DNA of 31,053 nucleotides from positions 14,800-45,852 of the forward strand of contig DHYQ01000058.1 in the NCBI GenBank assembly GCA_002414205.1. Reading direction: 5' to 3'. The notes beneath the pieces are model-generated. The model saw only the letters and a program-made list of their open reading frames with translations, did no database searches and was not told the DNA's origin. Of this stretch, positions 16,301-23,621 are shown piece by piece; the first letter of the stretch is position 1; the number at the start of each line of letters is the position of its first letter. The stretch comes from Gallionellaceae bacterium UBA5126 (GTDB lineage: Bacteria > Pseudomonadota > Gammaproteobacteria > Burkholderiales > Gallionellaceae). Position numbers and translations under genes: made by a program.

Positions 16301-18416
16301 GCGGGAGCGCAAGAATTCGGAGCAGCAGTTGCGGGAAAAAAACCAGATGCTGCAAGACATGGAGGCGCGGCAACGCGAGTTGCTGGAAGGCTTGGATGTG
16401 GCCGTGCTGGTGTATGACCAAAGCCAGCGCATTGTCATGATTAACGCCAGTGCGCGTGCCTTGTTGGGATTGGGGGCGGAACAGGCGTTGGCGGGGCAGC
16501 GCTTTGGCCTGGACTGGGTATGGGTGAATGAAGATTGGCAGGTGCTGAACTGGGGGCATGATGTGTTGGCGCCGGCCTTCGAGCAGGGCGTGAGTGTGCA
16601 GCAGCGGGTCTTGGGCTTGCAACGTCCGAGTGAAAGCGAGCCGCGCTGGTTAATGACCTCGGTGTTGCCGGAGTTCAGCTTGTCGGAGCAAGTTAAGCAA
16701 GTGGTGGTGACGCTGTTCGATGTGACAGCGCGCAAGGAAGCGGAGGATCGCTGGAAGTTTGCACTGGAGGGCAGTGGCGATGGCATCTGGGAGGTGAACT
16801 TCGTCAACGGACGCATGAAATTCTCGCCGCGCTACCGCAGCATGTTGGGATATGTCGAAGGGGATTTGTCGCCGATGTATGCCGACTGGCTGGGCTATAT
16901 CCATGCGGATGACGCCGAGCGCACCTTGCATGTGTTGAACAGTTATCTCACGGGCCTGTCGCCGGAATATGCAGCGGAATATCGGGTGCGTTGCAAGGAT
17001 GGTAGCTACAAGTGGGTATTGGCGCGCGGCCTGATTACCCGCCGTGCCCGCGATGGCCGCCCCTTGCGCATGGTGGGTACCAATACCGACATTTCCCGCA
17101 TGAAGAATGCGGAAATGGAAGCCTGGAAACAGGCTAATTTTGACGCGTTGTCGGGCTTGCCCAATCGGCGCTTGTTCATGGATCGGTTGGCGCAAGTGCT
17201 GAAAAAAGCCGCTCGTCACCAGAGTAAAGCGGCCTTGCTGTTTGTTGACCTGGATCATTTCAAGGAAGTAAACGATACGCTGGGGCATGATGTCGGCGAC
17301 TTGCTGCTGATGGATGCCGCACGCCGTATTCAGAACTGTTTGCGCGACTGTGATTCGGTGGCGCGTTTGGGCGGGGACGAGTTCACGGTGATTTTGCACG
17401 AGCCGCATTCCATGCTGGATATTTCACGCGTGGCCGACAAAATCCTGACCACCCTGGCCGACCCCTATCAGCCGCAAGGGCATGTGATTTATCTCAGTGC
17501 CAGCATTGGCGTGGCACTGTACCCGGAGGATGCGCTCGAATCGTCTGACCTGATTAAACGCGCCGATCAGGCCATGTATGCCGCCAAAACAGACGGGCGC
17601 AATCGCTATCGCTTCTTTGAATCTTCCATGCAGGAAAACGTCACGCGCCATTTGCGCCTGTCCAACGATCTGCGTCTGGCTTTGAACAACGGCCATCTGC
17701 AAGTGCATTACCAGCCCATCGTGTCGTTGCAGGACGGCAGTATTCACAAGGCCGAGGCCTTGTTGCGCTGGCAACACCCCGACATGGGCTCCGTGTCACC
17801 GATGACCTTTATCCCGATTGCGGAAGAACTGGGCCTGATCCACGACATTGGCAAGATGGTGTGGCATGAGGCGGCCAGGCAGGCGGCGGTTTGGACAAAA
17901 CTGTCTGGGCAGCCGTTTCAGGTCAGTGTCAACCAATCACCGATGCAGTTCTCCCAGGATTTGTACCCTTTCCACGAATGGGCTCAGGCGGCAGGTGCCG
18001 AGCAGGGAGCGGTGATTGTGGAAGTCACGGAAAGTGTGGTGATGAACAACACCACCAATGTCAGCGGACATTTAGCGGCCTTGCGCGATGCAGGGATTGA
18101 AGTGGCGATTGATGATTTTGGTACTGGTTATTCCTCGCTGGCCTATTTGAAGAAATTCCATGTGGATTACCTGAAAATCGACCAATCGTTTGTGCAGCAT
18201 CTGGGGGATAGTGTGCAGGATCACGTGCTGTGCGAGGCCATCGTGGCGATGGCGCACAAGCTGGACATCAAGGTCATTGCTGAAGGGGTGGAAAGCGACG
18301 CGCAGCGTCGCTTGTTGGCGCAGATGGGCTGTGATTACGCGCAGGGCTCCCTGTTCTCGCGGGCGATTCCGGCGCCGGAATTGACCGCCTTGATCGAGGC
18401 GCAGGTCGCAATTTAG
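13377..18416 (+). CDS. CheB-CheR-coiled coil-PAS(x4)-GGDEF-EAL hybrid signalling protein
   Basis: This 1679-residue, apparently soluble protein is a single uninterrupted frame. Domain order: CheB methylesterase (about 27-215; triad S34 in GASAGG, H61, D153 in GTGTDG, no receiver domain); CheR methyltransferase (about 225-490; SAM motif PGCATGEE 327-334, SCRNLLIYF 429-437); coiled coil (about 645-740) with seven NEELQxS-type heptads at 678-726; PAS-like regions at about 735-850, 863-978, 1000-1118 and 1121-1242; GGDEF diguanylate cyclase (about 1250-1412; GGDEF 1332-1336, inhibitory I-site RDCD 1323-1326); and EAL phosphodiesterase (about 1425-1675; E1460 in EALLRW, DDFGTGYSS from 1579, EGVE 1636-1639). 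All catalytic motifs look intact, so cyclic-di-GMP could be both made and broken, with methyl transfer/removal as a linked input or output. No chemotaxis genes lie nearby; its target is unknown. Confidence 0.95.
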   Translation: MTSRKSKTVADADLSTKPAQIANGEMFYVGIGASAGGLEALRLLVTNLPPQDNVTYVLAQHMSPDHRSMMVELLERETSLKVEAATHNVLPRANVIYVAPPNTDIAIRNGKITLGKPSNMIGPKPSVDLLFLSLAQDREEKCIAIVLSGTGTDGARGIKAVKAAGGMTIAQDPTSAKYDSMPNAAVRIGGADFVLTPQEIASKLPSLINSFPNHPANMQTKELPLSIQAGIIKDIATQTGMDFSSYKEATIARQVARRMAARQIASIEKYGEYLKGHRDEVTDLANSFLICVTSFFRDPEAFEALRKLLQEMMTRKKQGDDIRIWVPGCATGEEVYSIALLLSEICGQDISSYKVQIFATDINVEALQIARAGMYPKSALSEMQDGLISRYFTEQNGTYTISKGIKSMVLFARQDLTQDPPFVRLDLVSCRNLLIYFKPELQDVVMKIFHYGLVTDGMLLLGKSESVGKNTALFAEVDRRNKIFAKRNTATPVLGSFGRVRNVGVYRLPSDVEKVKQNLHSTGIEQLSSIYVPPSMLVTQEGEVLEIFGDCSNFVSIRTGRADFNLFALVESGVRAQLRAYIHNVVKSKQTFYSMPLRKLQNGVEIAYRIAVHHVEERTRSDADLLLVSFEPWHSADAVSPTQILETDAEARISALESDLMVSREGLQTVIEELETANEELQSLNEEAQAANEELQASNEELETSNEEMQASNEELITVNDELNTRTAELAKSNDDLNNVLNSLNKALVLVNENLFVTRFNPLALNFFDIPAGVSVNDLPVNLATLRTRYPMPDLLRHVQEVLHFGREVNYAFQDGEHSFFVMRLNPYVQHSPAGNTVVGVLLTIYDVTQERLSARALEKALAESEDLYQHAPVGYHSLSPEGVFLRVNDTELAWLGYRREELVGQCNVRSLLTAESQQRFDENFPRFLREGYISELELDMICKDGGIFPGTISATLLRDEAGRPVMSRSSLYDLRERKNSEQQLREKNQMLQDMEARQRELLEGLDVAVLVYDQSQRIVMINASARALLGLGAEQALAGQRFGLDWVWVNEDWQVLNWGHDVLAPAFEQGVSVQQRVLGLQRPSESEPRWLMTSVLPEFSLSEQVKQVVVTLFDVTARKEAEDRWKFALEGSGDGIWEVNFVNGRMKFSPRYRSMLGYVEGDLSPMYADWLGYIHADDAERTLHVLNSYLTGLSPEYAAEYRVRCKDGSYKWVLARGLITRRARDGRPLRMVGTNTDISRMKNAEMEAWKQANFDALSGLPNRRLFMDRLAQVLKKAARHQSKAALLFVDLDHFKEVNDTLGHDVGDLLLMDAARRIQNCLRDCDSVARLGGDEFTVILHEPHSMLDISRVADKILTTLADPYQPQGHVIYLSASIGVALYPEDALESSDLIKRADQAMYAAKTDGRNRYRFFESSMQENVTRHLRLSNDLRLALNNGHLQVHYQPIVSLQDGSIHKAEALLRWQHPDMGSVSPMTFIPIAEELGLIHDIGKMVWHEAARQAAVWTKLSGQPFQVSVNQSPMQFSQDLYPFHEWAQAAGAEQGAVIVEVTESVVMNNTTNVSGHLAALRDAGIEVAIDDFGTGYSSLAYLKKFHVDYLKIDQSFVQHLGDSVQDHVLCEAIVAMAHKLDIKVIAEGVESDAQRRLLAQMGCDYAQGSLFSRAIPAPELTALIEAQVAI
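15408..15554 (+). repeat. seven tandem 21-bp imperfect repeats encoding coiled-coil heptads
   Basis: Seven in-frame 21-nt units, each beginning AAY-GAN-GAR, encode successive heptads of the form NEELQxS within the CheB/CheR hybrid. The units differ at wobble and variable positions, so this is an old protein repeat under coiled-coil selection rather than a recent DNA expansion. The same Asn-Glu-Glu rich linker is characteristic of CheB/CheR fusion proteins. Confidence 0.9.
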
Positions 18417-18434
18417 CAGCGCCTGGATCGCGCC

Positions 18435-19775
18435 TCAATCCGCAGGCAGGTGATCTAGCAGACGTTGGTGAATGCCACCGAACCCCCCGTTGCTCATGAC
18501 CAGAATGTGGTCGCCCGGTTGGGCCGCGTGGCAAAGATCGGTGACTAGTTGGGTCAGATCGGTTGCCACATGCAGTTTGTCACCCAAGGGCGCCAACGCG
18601 CCGGCGGCATCCCAGTTCACGCCCCCAGCGTAGCAATACACTTGATCGGCTGCCTGCAAGCTGGCGGGCAGGGCGGCTTTCATCACGCCCAGCTTCATGG
18701 TGTTGGAGCGCGGTTCCAGCACGGCCAGAATGCGCGCCGCGCCGACCTTGTGACGCAATCCTTCCAAGGTGGTGGCAATCGCCGTGGGGTGGTGGGCGAA
18801 GTCGTCATACACCGTGATGTCGTTCACCACGCCGCGCACTTCCATGCGCCGCTTCACGTTTTTGAATGCGGCCAGTGCGGCCAGGCCATGTGCCACCGGC
18901 ACCCCGGCATGACGGGCGGCGGCCAGCGCGGCCAGGGCGTTCTGGCGGTTGTGTTCGCCCAGCAAGTCCCAGTGCAATTTGCCCTGCACGACGCCATTCA
19001 GGCGTACCACCTGGTCGGCGTCAATGTCCCAGCCGGACGCATCGCCAAATTTTTCCACCGGTGTCCAGCAGCCGCGTTGCAATACCGTGTCCAGCGCGGC
19101 GGCGCGGGCGTTGCTGACGATCAGTCCGGCGTTGGGCACGGTGCGCACTAGATGGTGAAACTGGGTTTCGATGGCGGCGAGGTCGGCAAAAATATCGGCG
19201 TGATCGAATTCCAGATTGTTCAGCACGGCGGTGCGCGGGTGGTAATGCACAAATTTTGAGCGCTTGTCGAAAAACGCCGTGTCATATTCGTCGGCTTCAA
19301 TCACAAAAAACGGCGAATCCGTTAGCCGCGCCGAAATGCCGAAATTCTCCGGCACGCCGCCAATCAGAAAGCCGGGGGTTAAGCCCGCATGTTCCAAAAT
19401 CCACGCCAACATGGCGCTGGTGGTGGTTTTGCCATGTGTGCCGGCGACCGCCAGCACCCAGCGATCACGCAGCACGTTTTCCGCCAGCCATTGTGGGCCG
19501 GAAATATAGGGCAGGTTGCGGTTGAGGATTTCCTCCATCAACGGGTTGCCACGCGACACCACGTTGCCAATGACGAATAAATCGGGATTGAGGTCGAGCT
19601 GGCCGGGGTCGAAGCCGGAAATCAGCTCGATGCCCTGCGCCGCCAGTTGCGTGCTCATCGGTGGGTAAACATTGGCATCGCAGCCGGTCACCCGAAAACC
19701 GGCTTGTTTGGCCAGCACCGCCAGCCCGCCCATAAACGTGCCGCAAATGCCGAGGATGTGGATGTGTTTCTTCAT
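18435..19775 (-). CDS. mpl: UDP-N-acetylmuramate:L-alanyl-gamma-D-glutamyl-meso-diaminopimelate ligase
   Basis: The 446-residue Mur-ligase relative re-attaches recycled murein tripeptide to UDP-MurNAc. The N-terminus HIHILGICGTFMGGLA is diagnostic for Mpl as opposed to MurC. The ATP-binding P loop is GTHGKTTT (112-119). IEADEYDTAFFDKRSKFVHYHP and NNLEFDHADIF form the central domain, and the C-terminal domain carries DDFAHHPTAI and the ALEPRSNTMK-like LEPRSNTMKLG. Length is typical. The gene converges with the CheB/CheR gene (18 nt apart). DUF486 lies upstream on the same strand, 37 nt away. Confidence 0.95.
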   Translation of the reverse strand: MKKHIHILGICGTFMGGLAVLAKQAGFRVTGCDANVYPPMSTQLAAQGIELISGFDPGQLDLNPDLFVIGNVVSRGNPLMEEILNRNLPYISGPQWLAENVLRDRWVLAVAGTHGKTTTSAMLAWILEHAGLTPGFLIGGVPENFGISARLTDSPFFVIEADEYDTAFFDKRSKFVHYHPRTAVLNNLEFDHADIFADLAAIETQFHHLVRTVPNAGLIVSNARAAALDTVLQRGCWTPVEKFGDASGWDIDADQVVRLNGVVQGKLHWDLLGEHNRQNALAALAAARHAGVPVAHGLAALAAFKNVKRRMEVRGVVNDITVYDDFAHHPTAIATTLEGLRHKVGAARILAVLEPRSNTMKLGVMKAALPASLQAADQVYCYAGGVNWDAAGALAPLGDKLHVATDLTQLVTDLCHAAQPGDHILVMSNGGFGGIHQRLLDHLPAD

Positions 19776-19812
19776 GGTTGTTCGCTTTGAGTGGTTAGTC
19801 GTTCGTTGGGAG

Positions 19813-20166
19813 TTAGGTGCGGAAAGTGAAGTAAACCGCGCCCATCAGGCAGAGTGCGGCGTACAGGTAGTCCCATTTCAGCGGTTGCTGCATGTACAGC
19901 ACAGCAAAAGGGACGAACACTAGCAGGGTGAGAACTTCCTGCAAAATTTTCAACTGCGCCAGACTCAAGACGGTATAGCCGATACGGTTGGCGGGCACCT
20001 GCAACAGGTACTCGCACAGGGCGATGGCCCAGCTTGCCAGTGCGGCGATATACCAAGGTTGGTGCGCCAGATTTTTCAGATGGCCATACCAAGCAAAACT
20101 CATGAATAAATTGGAGAGCAACAAGAGTAATACCGTGAGAGTTAGCGGCTGTGAAATTAAATTCAT
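19813..20166 (-). CDS. DUF486 small four-helix membrane protein (DMT-like)
   Basis: The 117-residue protein has four hydrophobic segments (about 7-27, 37-56, 64-86, 96-115). It shows the DUF486 pattern: MSFAWYGHLK, AWYIAALASWAIALCEYLLQVPANRIGY, LSLAQLKILQEVLTL and FVPFAVLYMQQPLKWDYLYA. The family belongs to the drug/metabolite transporter clan as a half-length unit, probably acting as a dimer in the inner membrane; the substrate is unknown. Its start lies in an AT-rich stretch (20150-20215) unlike the surrounding DNA. A longer minus-strand frame that overlaps it is not a gene. Confidence 0.9.
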   Translation of the reverse strand: MNLISQPLTLTVLLLLLSNLFMSFAWYGHLKNLAHQPWYIAALASWAIALCEYLLQVPANRIGYTVLSLAQLKILQEVLTLLVFVPFAVLYMQQPLKWDYLYAALCLMGAVYFTFRT

Positions 20167-20285
20167 TATTTACTAGTGTGTTGTTTTTAAATTTATTTTT
20201 TTGAAAATTTACCAAGGTTTTGTCGGGTGAATCGTGAGGTATGGTACCACAGTCATCCCGGTGTTCCGGTCGGGTGCCGTGTCGC

Positions 20286-20301
20286 AATTGCCTAGGCAAT
20301 T
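20286..20301. repeat. 16-bp perfect palindrome, possible operator
   Basis: AATTGCCTAGGCAATT is perfectly self-complementary and lies 136 nt before the microprotein start and 120 nt before the DUF486 start. About 0.5 perfect 16-mers of this kind are expected by chance in a window this size, so only its position in a divergent region makes it notable. Confidence 0.4.
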
Positions 20302-20331
20302 CCCGGCTCGGCGGGTCGTGAAACGATTCTG

Positions 20332-20348
20332 CGAAAAGGGGCTTTTCG
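20332..20348. repeat. inverted repeat over the -35 region of the microprotein promoter
   Basis: CGAAAAGGGGCTTTTCG forms a 7-bp perfect stem with a GGG loop. It covers the position where a -35 element would be for the extended -10 at 20362-20370. It could be a repressor or activator site. There is no T tract to make it a terminator on the plus strand. Confidence 0.4.
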
Positions 20349-20361
20349 TTGCTGAAATTTA

Positions 20362-20370
20362 TGCTAGGAT
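20362..20370 (+). promoter_or_regulatory. extended -10 promoter candidate for the microprotein gene
   Basis: TGCTAGGAT fits the extended -10 form TG-N-TANNNT. It would give a start near 20377 and a leader of about 45 nt ending in the strong ribosome-binding site GGGAGGAG. No good -35 element is present at 17 bp, as is common for extended -10 promoters. Confidence 0.4.
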
Positions 20371-20421
20371 GCGCGCCTCGGATACATTTCGTATTTATCT
20401 AATCTCTTGGGAGGAGAAAAA

Positions 20422-20517
20422 ATGTCTTTTATCGCGACTCTGTGTGCTTGGGGTACTGCTGTTGCTGCTGTGTTGTTTTCCGGCTGGATGGTAATGCAGT
20501 TGTTCAAGAGCAACTAA
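20422..20517 (+). CDS. 31-residue single-pass membrane microprotein, unclassified
   Basis: The ATG at 20422 is preceded at 5 nt by a near-ideal ribosome-binding site (GGGAGGAG). The 31-residue product has a short N-terminus (MSFIATLC), a hydrophobic helix at about residues 5-26 (with AWGTAVAAVLFSGW) and a short basic C-terminus (QLFKSN). A strong hairpin terminator begins 19 nt after the stop codon. A dedicated leader, start signal and terminator indicate a real monocistronic gene, probably well expressed. It resembles in form, not in sequence, small subunits or regulators of membrane complexes such as CydX, KdpF or AcrZ. I do not recognise a family and assign no function. It is too short for ordinary gene callers. 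Confidence 0.75.
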   Translation: MSFIATLCAWGTAVAAVLFSGWMVMQLFKSN

Positions 20518-20535
20518 GTACCAACCGCATCAAAT

Positions 20536-20563
20536 AAAAAAACCAGCTCCGGCTGGTTTTTTT
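20536..20563. terminator. strong intrinsic terminator after the microprotein gene
   Basis: AACCAGC-TCCG-GCTGGTT forms a 7-bp GC-containing stem, extended by an A tract upstream and a run of T downstream to as many as 12 pairs. The A/T flanks make it potentially bidirectional. It ends only 10 nt before the lnt start codon, so transcripts of the microprotein should largely stop before lnt. Confidence 0.92.
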
Positions 20564-20573
20564 ATTGTTCGCC

Positions 20574-22079
20574 ATGAGACATGACTTTTTAACACGACAA
20601 AATGCAGGTGCGCTGCTGCTAGGCGCGCTGTGCCTGTTCGGCTTTGCGCCGTTCGGGCAGTTCTGGTTGCCGCTGCTGGCGCAGGGCGGGCTATTTTGGT
20701 TGTGGTATCGCGCCGACACGCCGCGTCTGGCTGCGCAGCATGGATTCGCCTTTGGGCTGGGGTTGTTTTGCGCCGGGGTAAGCTGGATTTATGTCTCGCT
20801 GCACGATTATGGCGACATGCCCATGCTGTTGGCGGCGGGGGCGACGCTGGCCTTTTCGGCCTTTCTGGCGCTGTTCACCGCGTTGGCGGGCTATGCCCAA
20901 GCGCGCTTGCCGCTGGGGCGTGAGGCGCGTTTGCTGTGGGTGATGCCGGTCAGTTGGGTGTTTATCGAATGGTTCCGTGGGATGTTCCTGACGGGCTTTC
21001 CCTGGTTGACCTTGGGCTATGTGCACAGCGACAGCCCGCTGGCGGGCTATGCGCCGTTGCTGGGGGTGTACGGCGTGTCGTTGCTGGCGGCACTGAGCGT
21101 GGCCTGGTTGTTGGCGGTGGTGCAGCGCCGGGAAAGCTGGCGCTGGCTGGCGTTGTTGGGGGTGTTGGCGCTGTGGGGCGGCGGAGCAGTTTTGCGGCAG
21201 GTGGAATGGACGCAGCCGGAGGGCGCGCCGTTTTCGGTGGCGTTGATACAGGGCAATGTGCCGCAGGAGCGCAAGTTCCGCCACGAGGAGCGCGACATCA
21301 CGCTGTTGTGGTATCTGCACGCGGTGGAGGCCAGTACGGCGCGCTTGACCGTGTTGCCGGAATCCGCCTTTCCCATGTTCCGCGACGAAGTGCCGTCGGT
21401 GGTGGTGCGGGATTTGCAGGCAGCGGCCCGGCGCAATGGTGGTGACGTGCTGATTGGCGCGTTTGAGGAAGACCGGCGCGGCTATTTCAATAGTGTGTTC
21501 ACGCTGGGCAGTGCCCGCGAGCAGCGCTACGACAAGCAGCATCTGGTGGTGTTTGGCGAATTCATTCCGCTGCGGCCGATTTTTGGCTGGCTGATTAACG
21601 AGGTGCTGCATATTCCCATGGGCGATTTGATGCGCGGCGCGGACGACCAACCGCCGTTGCAGGTGGCCGGGCAGCGCGTGGCGGTGAGCATTTGCTACGA
21701 GGATGTGTTTGGTGAGGAAATCATCCGTGCACTGCCCGCCGCCAGCGTGTTGGTCAACGTCACGAATGACGGCTGGTTTGGCAACTCGCCCGCCGCCGCG
21801 CAGCACAACCAGATGGCGCAGTTCCGTGCGCTGGAGACCGGACGCATGTTGCTGCGTGCCACCAATACCGGCATGACCAGTATCATCGGCCCGCACGGCC
21901 AAGTGCTGCAACAACTGCCGCCGCATCAGGCGGGCACCCTGCGCGGCCTGGCGCAAGGCTATCGCGGCAGCACGCCGTATGTACGCTGGGGCAATGCCGC
22001 CGTGTGGCTGATGTGGTCGCTGATGCTGCTGCTGGCCTGGGGGCATGAGCGGCACACGCGGCGCGCTTTTTTCGCCTGA
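20574..22079 (+). CDS. lnt: apolipoprotein N-acyltransferase
   Basis: The protein has 501 residues from the ATG at 20574 (an in-frame TTG nine bases upstream lies in the terminator tail and is less likely). N-terminal membrane helices (about 10-210) are followed by a periplasmic nitrilase domain and a final helix at the C-terminus. The catalytic triad is intact: Glu in VLPESAFP, Lys in YDKQHLVVFGEFIPL and Cys in ICYEDVFG. NDGWFGNSPAAAQHNQMAQFRALETGR is a further Lnt signature. The enzyme transfers the third acyl chain to lipoproteins in the inner membrane. It is not next to the corC/ybeX gene with which it is often paired. No clear Shine-Dalgarno sequence precedes the start. Confidence 0.95.
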   Translation: MRHDFLTRQNAGALLLGALCLFGFAPFGQFWLPLLAQGGLFWLWYRADTPRLAAQHGFAFGLGLFCAGVSWIYVSLHDYGDMPMLLAAGATLAFSAFLALFTALAGYAQARLPLGREARLLWVMPVSWVFIEWFRGMFLTGFPWLTLGYVHSDSPLAGYAPLLGVYGVSLLAALSVAWLLAVVQRRESWRWLALLGVLALWGGGAVLRQVEWTQPEGAPFSVALIQGNVPQERKFRHEERDITLLWYLHAVEASTARLTVLPESAFPMFRDEVPSVVVRDLQAAARRNGGDVLIGAFEEDRRGYFNSVFTLGSAREQRYDKQHLVVFGEFIPLRPIFGWLINEVLHIPMGDLMRGADDQPPLQVAGQRVAVSICYEDVFGEEIIRALPAASVLVNVTNDGWFGNSPAAAQHNQMAQFRALETGRMLLRATNTGMTSIIGPHGQVLQQLPPHQAGTLRGLAQGYRGSTPYVRWGNAAVWLMWSLMLLLAWGHERHTRRAFFA

Positions 22080-22142
22080 GTCCAGCCCTCGGTGGCGGTC
22101 TCGCCGATCGCTGCGCGCGGCCCCATGACCGGCGAAGAGGTC

Positions 22143-22169
22143 TTTTCGTAAGGTTTTGTAAGGTACAAT
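22143..22169 (+). promoter_or_regulatory. possible promoter for the DUF389 gene
   Basis: TACAAT at 22164-22169 is a good -10 hexamer 35 nt before the DUF389 start. The region about 17 bp upstream (TTTTCG from 22143) is only a poor -35. The rest of the 125-nt gap after lnt shows no hairpin or other feature I can support. Confidence 0.35.
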
Positions 22170-22204
22170 GCGCCCCATCCACATTTCACGGGCAGGGCCA
22201 GCGC

Positions 22205-23605
22205 ATGATTTCGCCTCCATTCCATCGGCATTTTTTGACCACCGCCAAACAGGCGCTGCGGCGGCGTTTCAGCTTGCAGGACGATCAGGCGGATTTCGAG
22301 GCGATTGACCGTACCTTGCGCGACGGGGTGGCGATGCGGGGTACCAATCTGTGGGTGCTGATGCTGGCCATTTTCATCGCCTCGATTGGGCTGAACGTCA
22401 ATTCCACCGCCGTGATTATCGGTGCGATGCTGATTTCGCCGCTGATGGGGCCGATCATGGGCGTGGGTTATGGCGTGGGCATCAACGACTACCAGCTCAT
22501 TGAAAAAGCCATCGGTAATTTGCTGGTGGCAATTTTTATCGCCCTGCTGACGTCCACCTTGTATTTTCTGGTCAGTCCCTTGTCCGCCGCGCAATCCGAA
22601 TTGCTGGCGCGCACCACGCCGACGATTTGGGATGTGCTGATTGCGTTGTTTGGCGGTCTGGCGGGCATGATTGCCGTCACGCGCAAGGAAAAATCCAACA
22701 TCTTGCCCGGTGTGGCGATTGCCACGGCCCTGATGCCACCGCTGTGTACCGCCGGTTATGGTATTGCCAATGGCTCGCTGGAGATTTTTCTCGGCGCGTT
22801 CTATCTGTTCTGCATCAATGGCGTGTTCATCGCCTTTGCCACCTTGATTCTGGTCGGTTACCTCCACCCGCCGCACATGCGTTTCGTCAATCCGCAGGTC
22901 GAGCGCAAGGTGAAGTTTTATACCTACAGCGTGGTGTTGTGCACCATCTTGCCGAGTATTTATCTGGCGTATGGGCTGGTGACGCGCGAGGTGTTCCAGT
23001 CCCGCGTGCATGAATTCATTCGCAACGAAGTGGTGTTTGAAAACAGTTTTATCGCCCGGCAAAACATTCAGCCCGAATCGCAATTGATCGAATTGACGCT
23101 GGTGGGGCAGAAAATTTCTGCCGGGCAACTGGCGGCGCTGTCGCACAAACTGGCCGACTATCATCTGGCGCAGGCCAAGTTGCTGGTACGGCAAACGGTG
23201 GTGCGCGAACTGGATGAGGCCAAGCTGAAAAAATCCTTGTTGAGCGAGGTGTTGAGTAACAATCAGGCGGTGTTTGATGCCAAGAATCAGCAGATTCAGG
23301 CGCTGGAAGCGCAAGTGGCGCAGTTGACCGCGCAGCAGGGCCAGCAGGCGGCGTTGCGGCAAACCGAGCAAACTTTGCTAGGCGAATTCGCCGTGTTGTT
23401 TCCTCAGGTGCGCAAGCTGGCGCTGGCCAAAAGCACACTGTACACAACCGATAGACAGGAGAGCACACCGGTGTTGCTGGTAACCGTTATTGCCAATAAA
23501 CGACTTTCCCGCGATGAGCTGCGCCGTAGTGCGGATTGGTTGAAAGTGAAAACCGGGGTAGCCGATGTGCGGCTGACCATGGACGTGCAGTCACAACTGC
23601 CCTGA
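22205..23605 (+). CDS. DUF389 (TIGR00341-type) membrane protein with coiled-coil C-terminus
   Basis: In this 466-residue protein, residues about 45-260 form the DUF389 membrane core: STAVIIGAMLISPLMGPIMGVGYG, GGLAGMIAVTRKEKSNILPGVAIATALMPPLCTAGYGIA and FCINGVFIAFATL, roughly six helices. A last helix near 240-262 leads to a 200-residue soluble tail with a coiled coil (about 350-395, AKNQQIQALEAQVAQLTAQQGQQ) and a small alpha/beta domain at the end (TPVLLVTVIANKRLSRDELRRSADWLKVKTGV). The function of DUF389 is unknown. It is separated from the permease gene by 16 nt, so the two are probably cotranscribed. Confidence 0.88.
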   Translation: MISPPFHRHFLTTAKQALRRRFSLQDDQADFEAIDRTLRDGVAMRGTNLWVLMLAIFIASIGLNVNSTAVIIGAMLISPLMGPIMGVGYGVGINDYQLIEKAIGNLLVAIFIALLTSTLYFLVSPLSAAQSELLARTTPTIWDVLIALFGGLAGMIAVTRKEKSNILPGVAIATALMPPLCTAGYGIANGSLEIFLGAFYLFCINGVFIAFATLILVGYLHPPHMRFVNPQVERKVKFYTYSVVLCTILPSIYLAYGLVTREVFQSRVHEFIRNEVVFENSFIARQNIQPESQLIELTLVGQKISAGQLAALSHKLADYHLAQAKLLVRQTVVRELDEAKLKKSLLSEVLSNNQAVFDAKNQQIQALEAQVAQLTAQQGQQAALRQTEQTLLGEFAVLFPQVRKLALAKSTLYTTDRQESTPVLLVTVIANKRLSRDELRRSADWLKVKTGVADVRLTMDVQSQLP

Positions 23606-23621
23606 ATGCAAGGAGAGAAAA

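Larger units (their letters stand above)
20167..20421. promoter_or_regulatory. divergent control region between DUF486 and the microprotein gene
   Basis: This 255-nt region has no gene. The DUF486-proximal third is AT-rich and may hold its promoter on the minus strand (TTGGTA at 20210-20215 as a -35). The rest contains a 16-bp perfect palindrome (20286-20301), a 17-nt hairpin (20332-20348), an extended -10 candidate (20362-20370), and a strong ribosome-binding site (20409-20416) for the microprotein. Two inverted repeats directly before a promoter suggest regulation, but no regulator is identified. Confidence 0.5.

Noticed and set aside
14898..16622. 574-codon antisense frame inside the CheB/CheR hybrid gene; similarly 20691-22220 and 21959-23371 opposite lnt and DUF389
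   Set aside because: The products are Gln/His/Arg-rich low-complexity sequences expected from reverse reading of GC-rich codons; the opposite strand encodes well-recognised proteins.
19772..20299. 175-codon minus-strand frame overlapping DUF486
   Set aside because: Its translation has no domain or membrane pattern, and the overlapping 117-residue frame has the full DUF486 signature.
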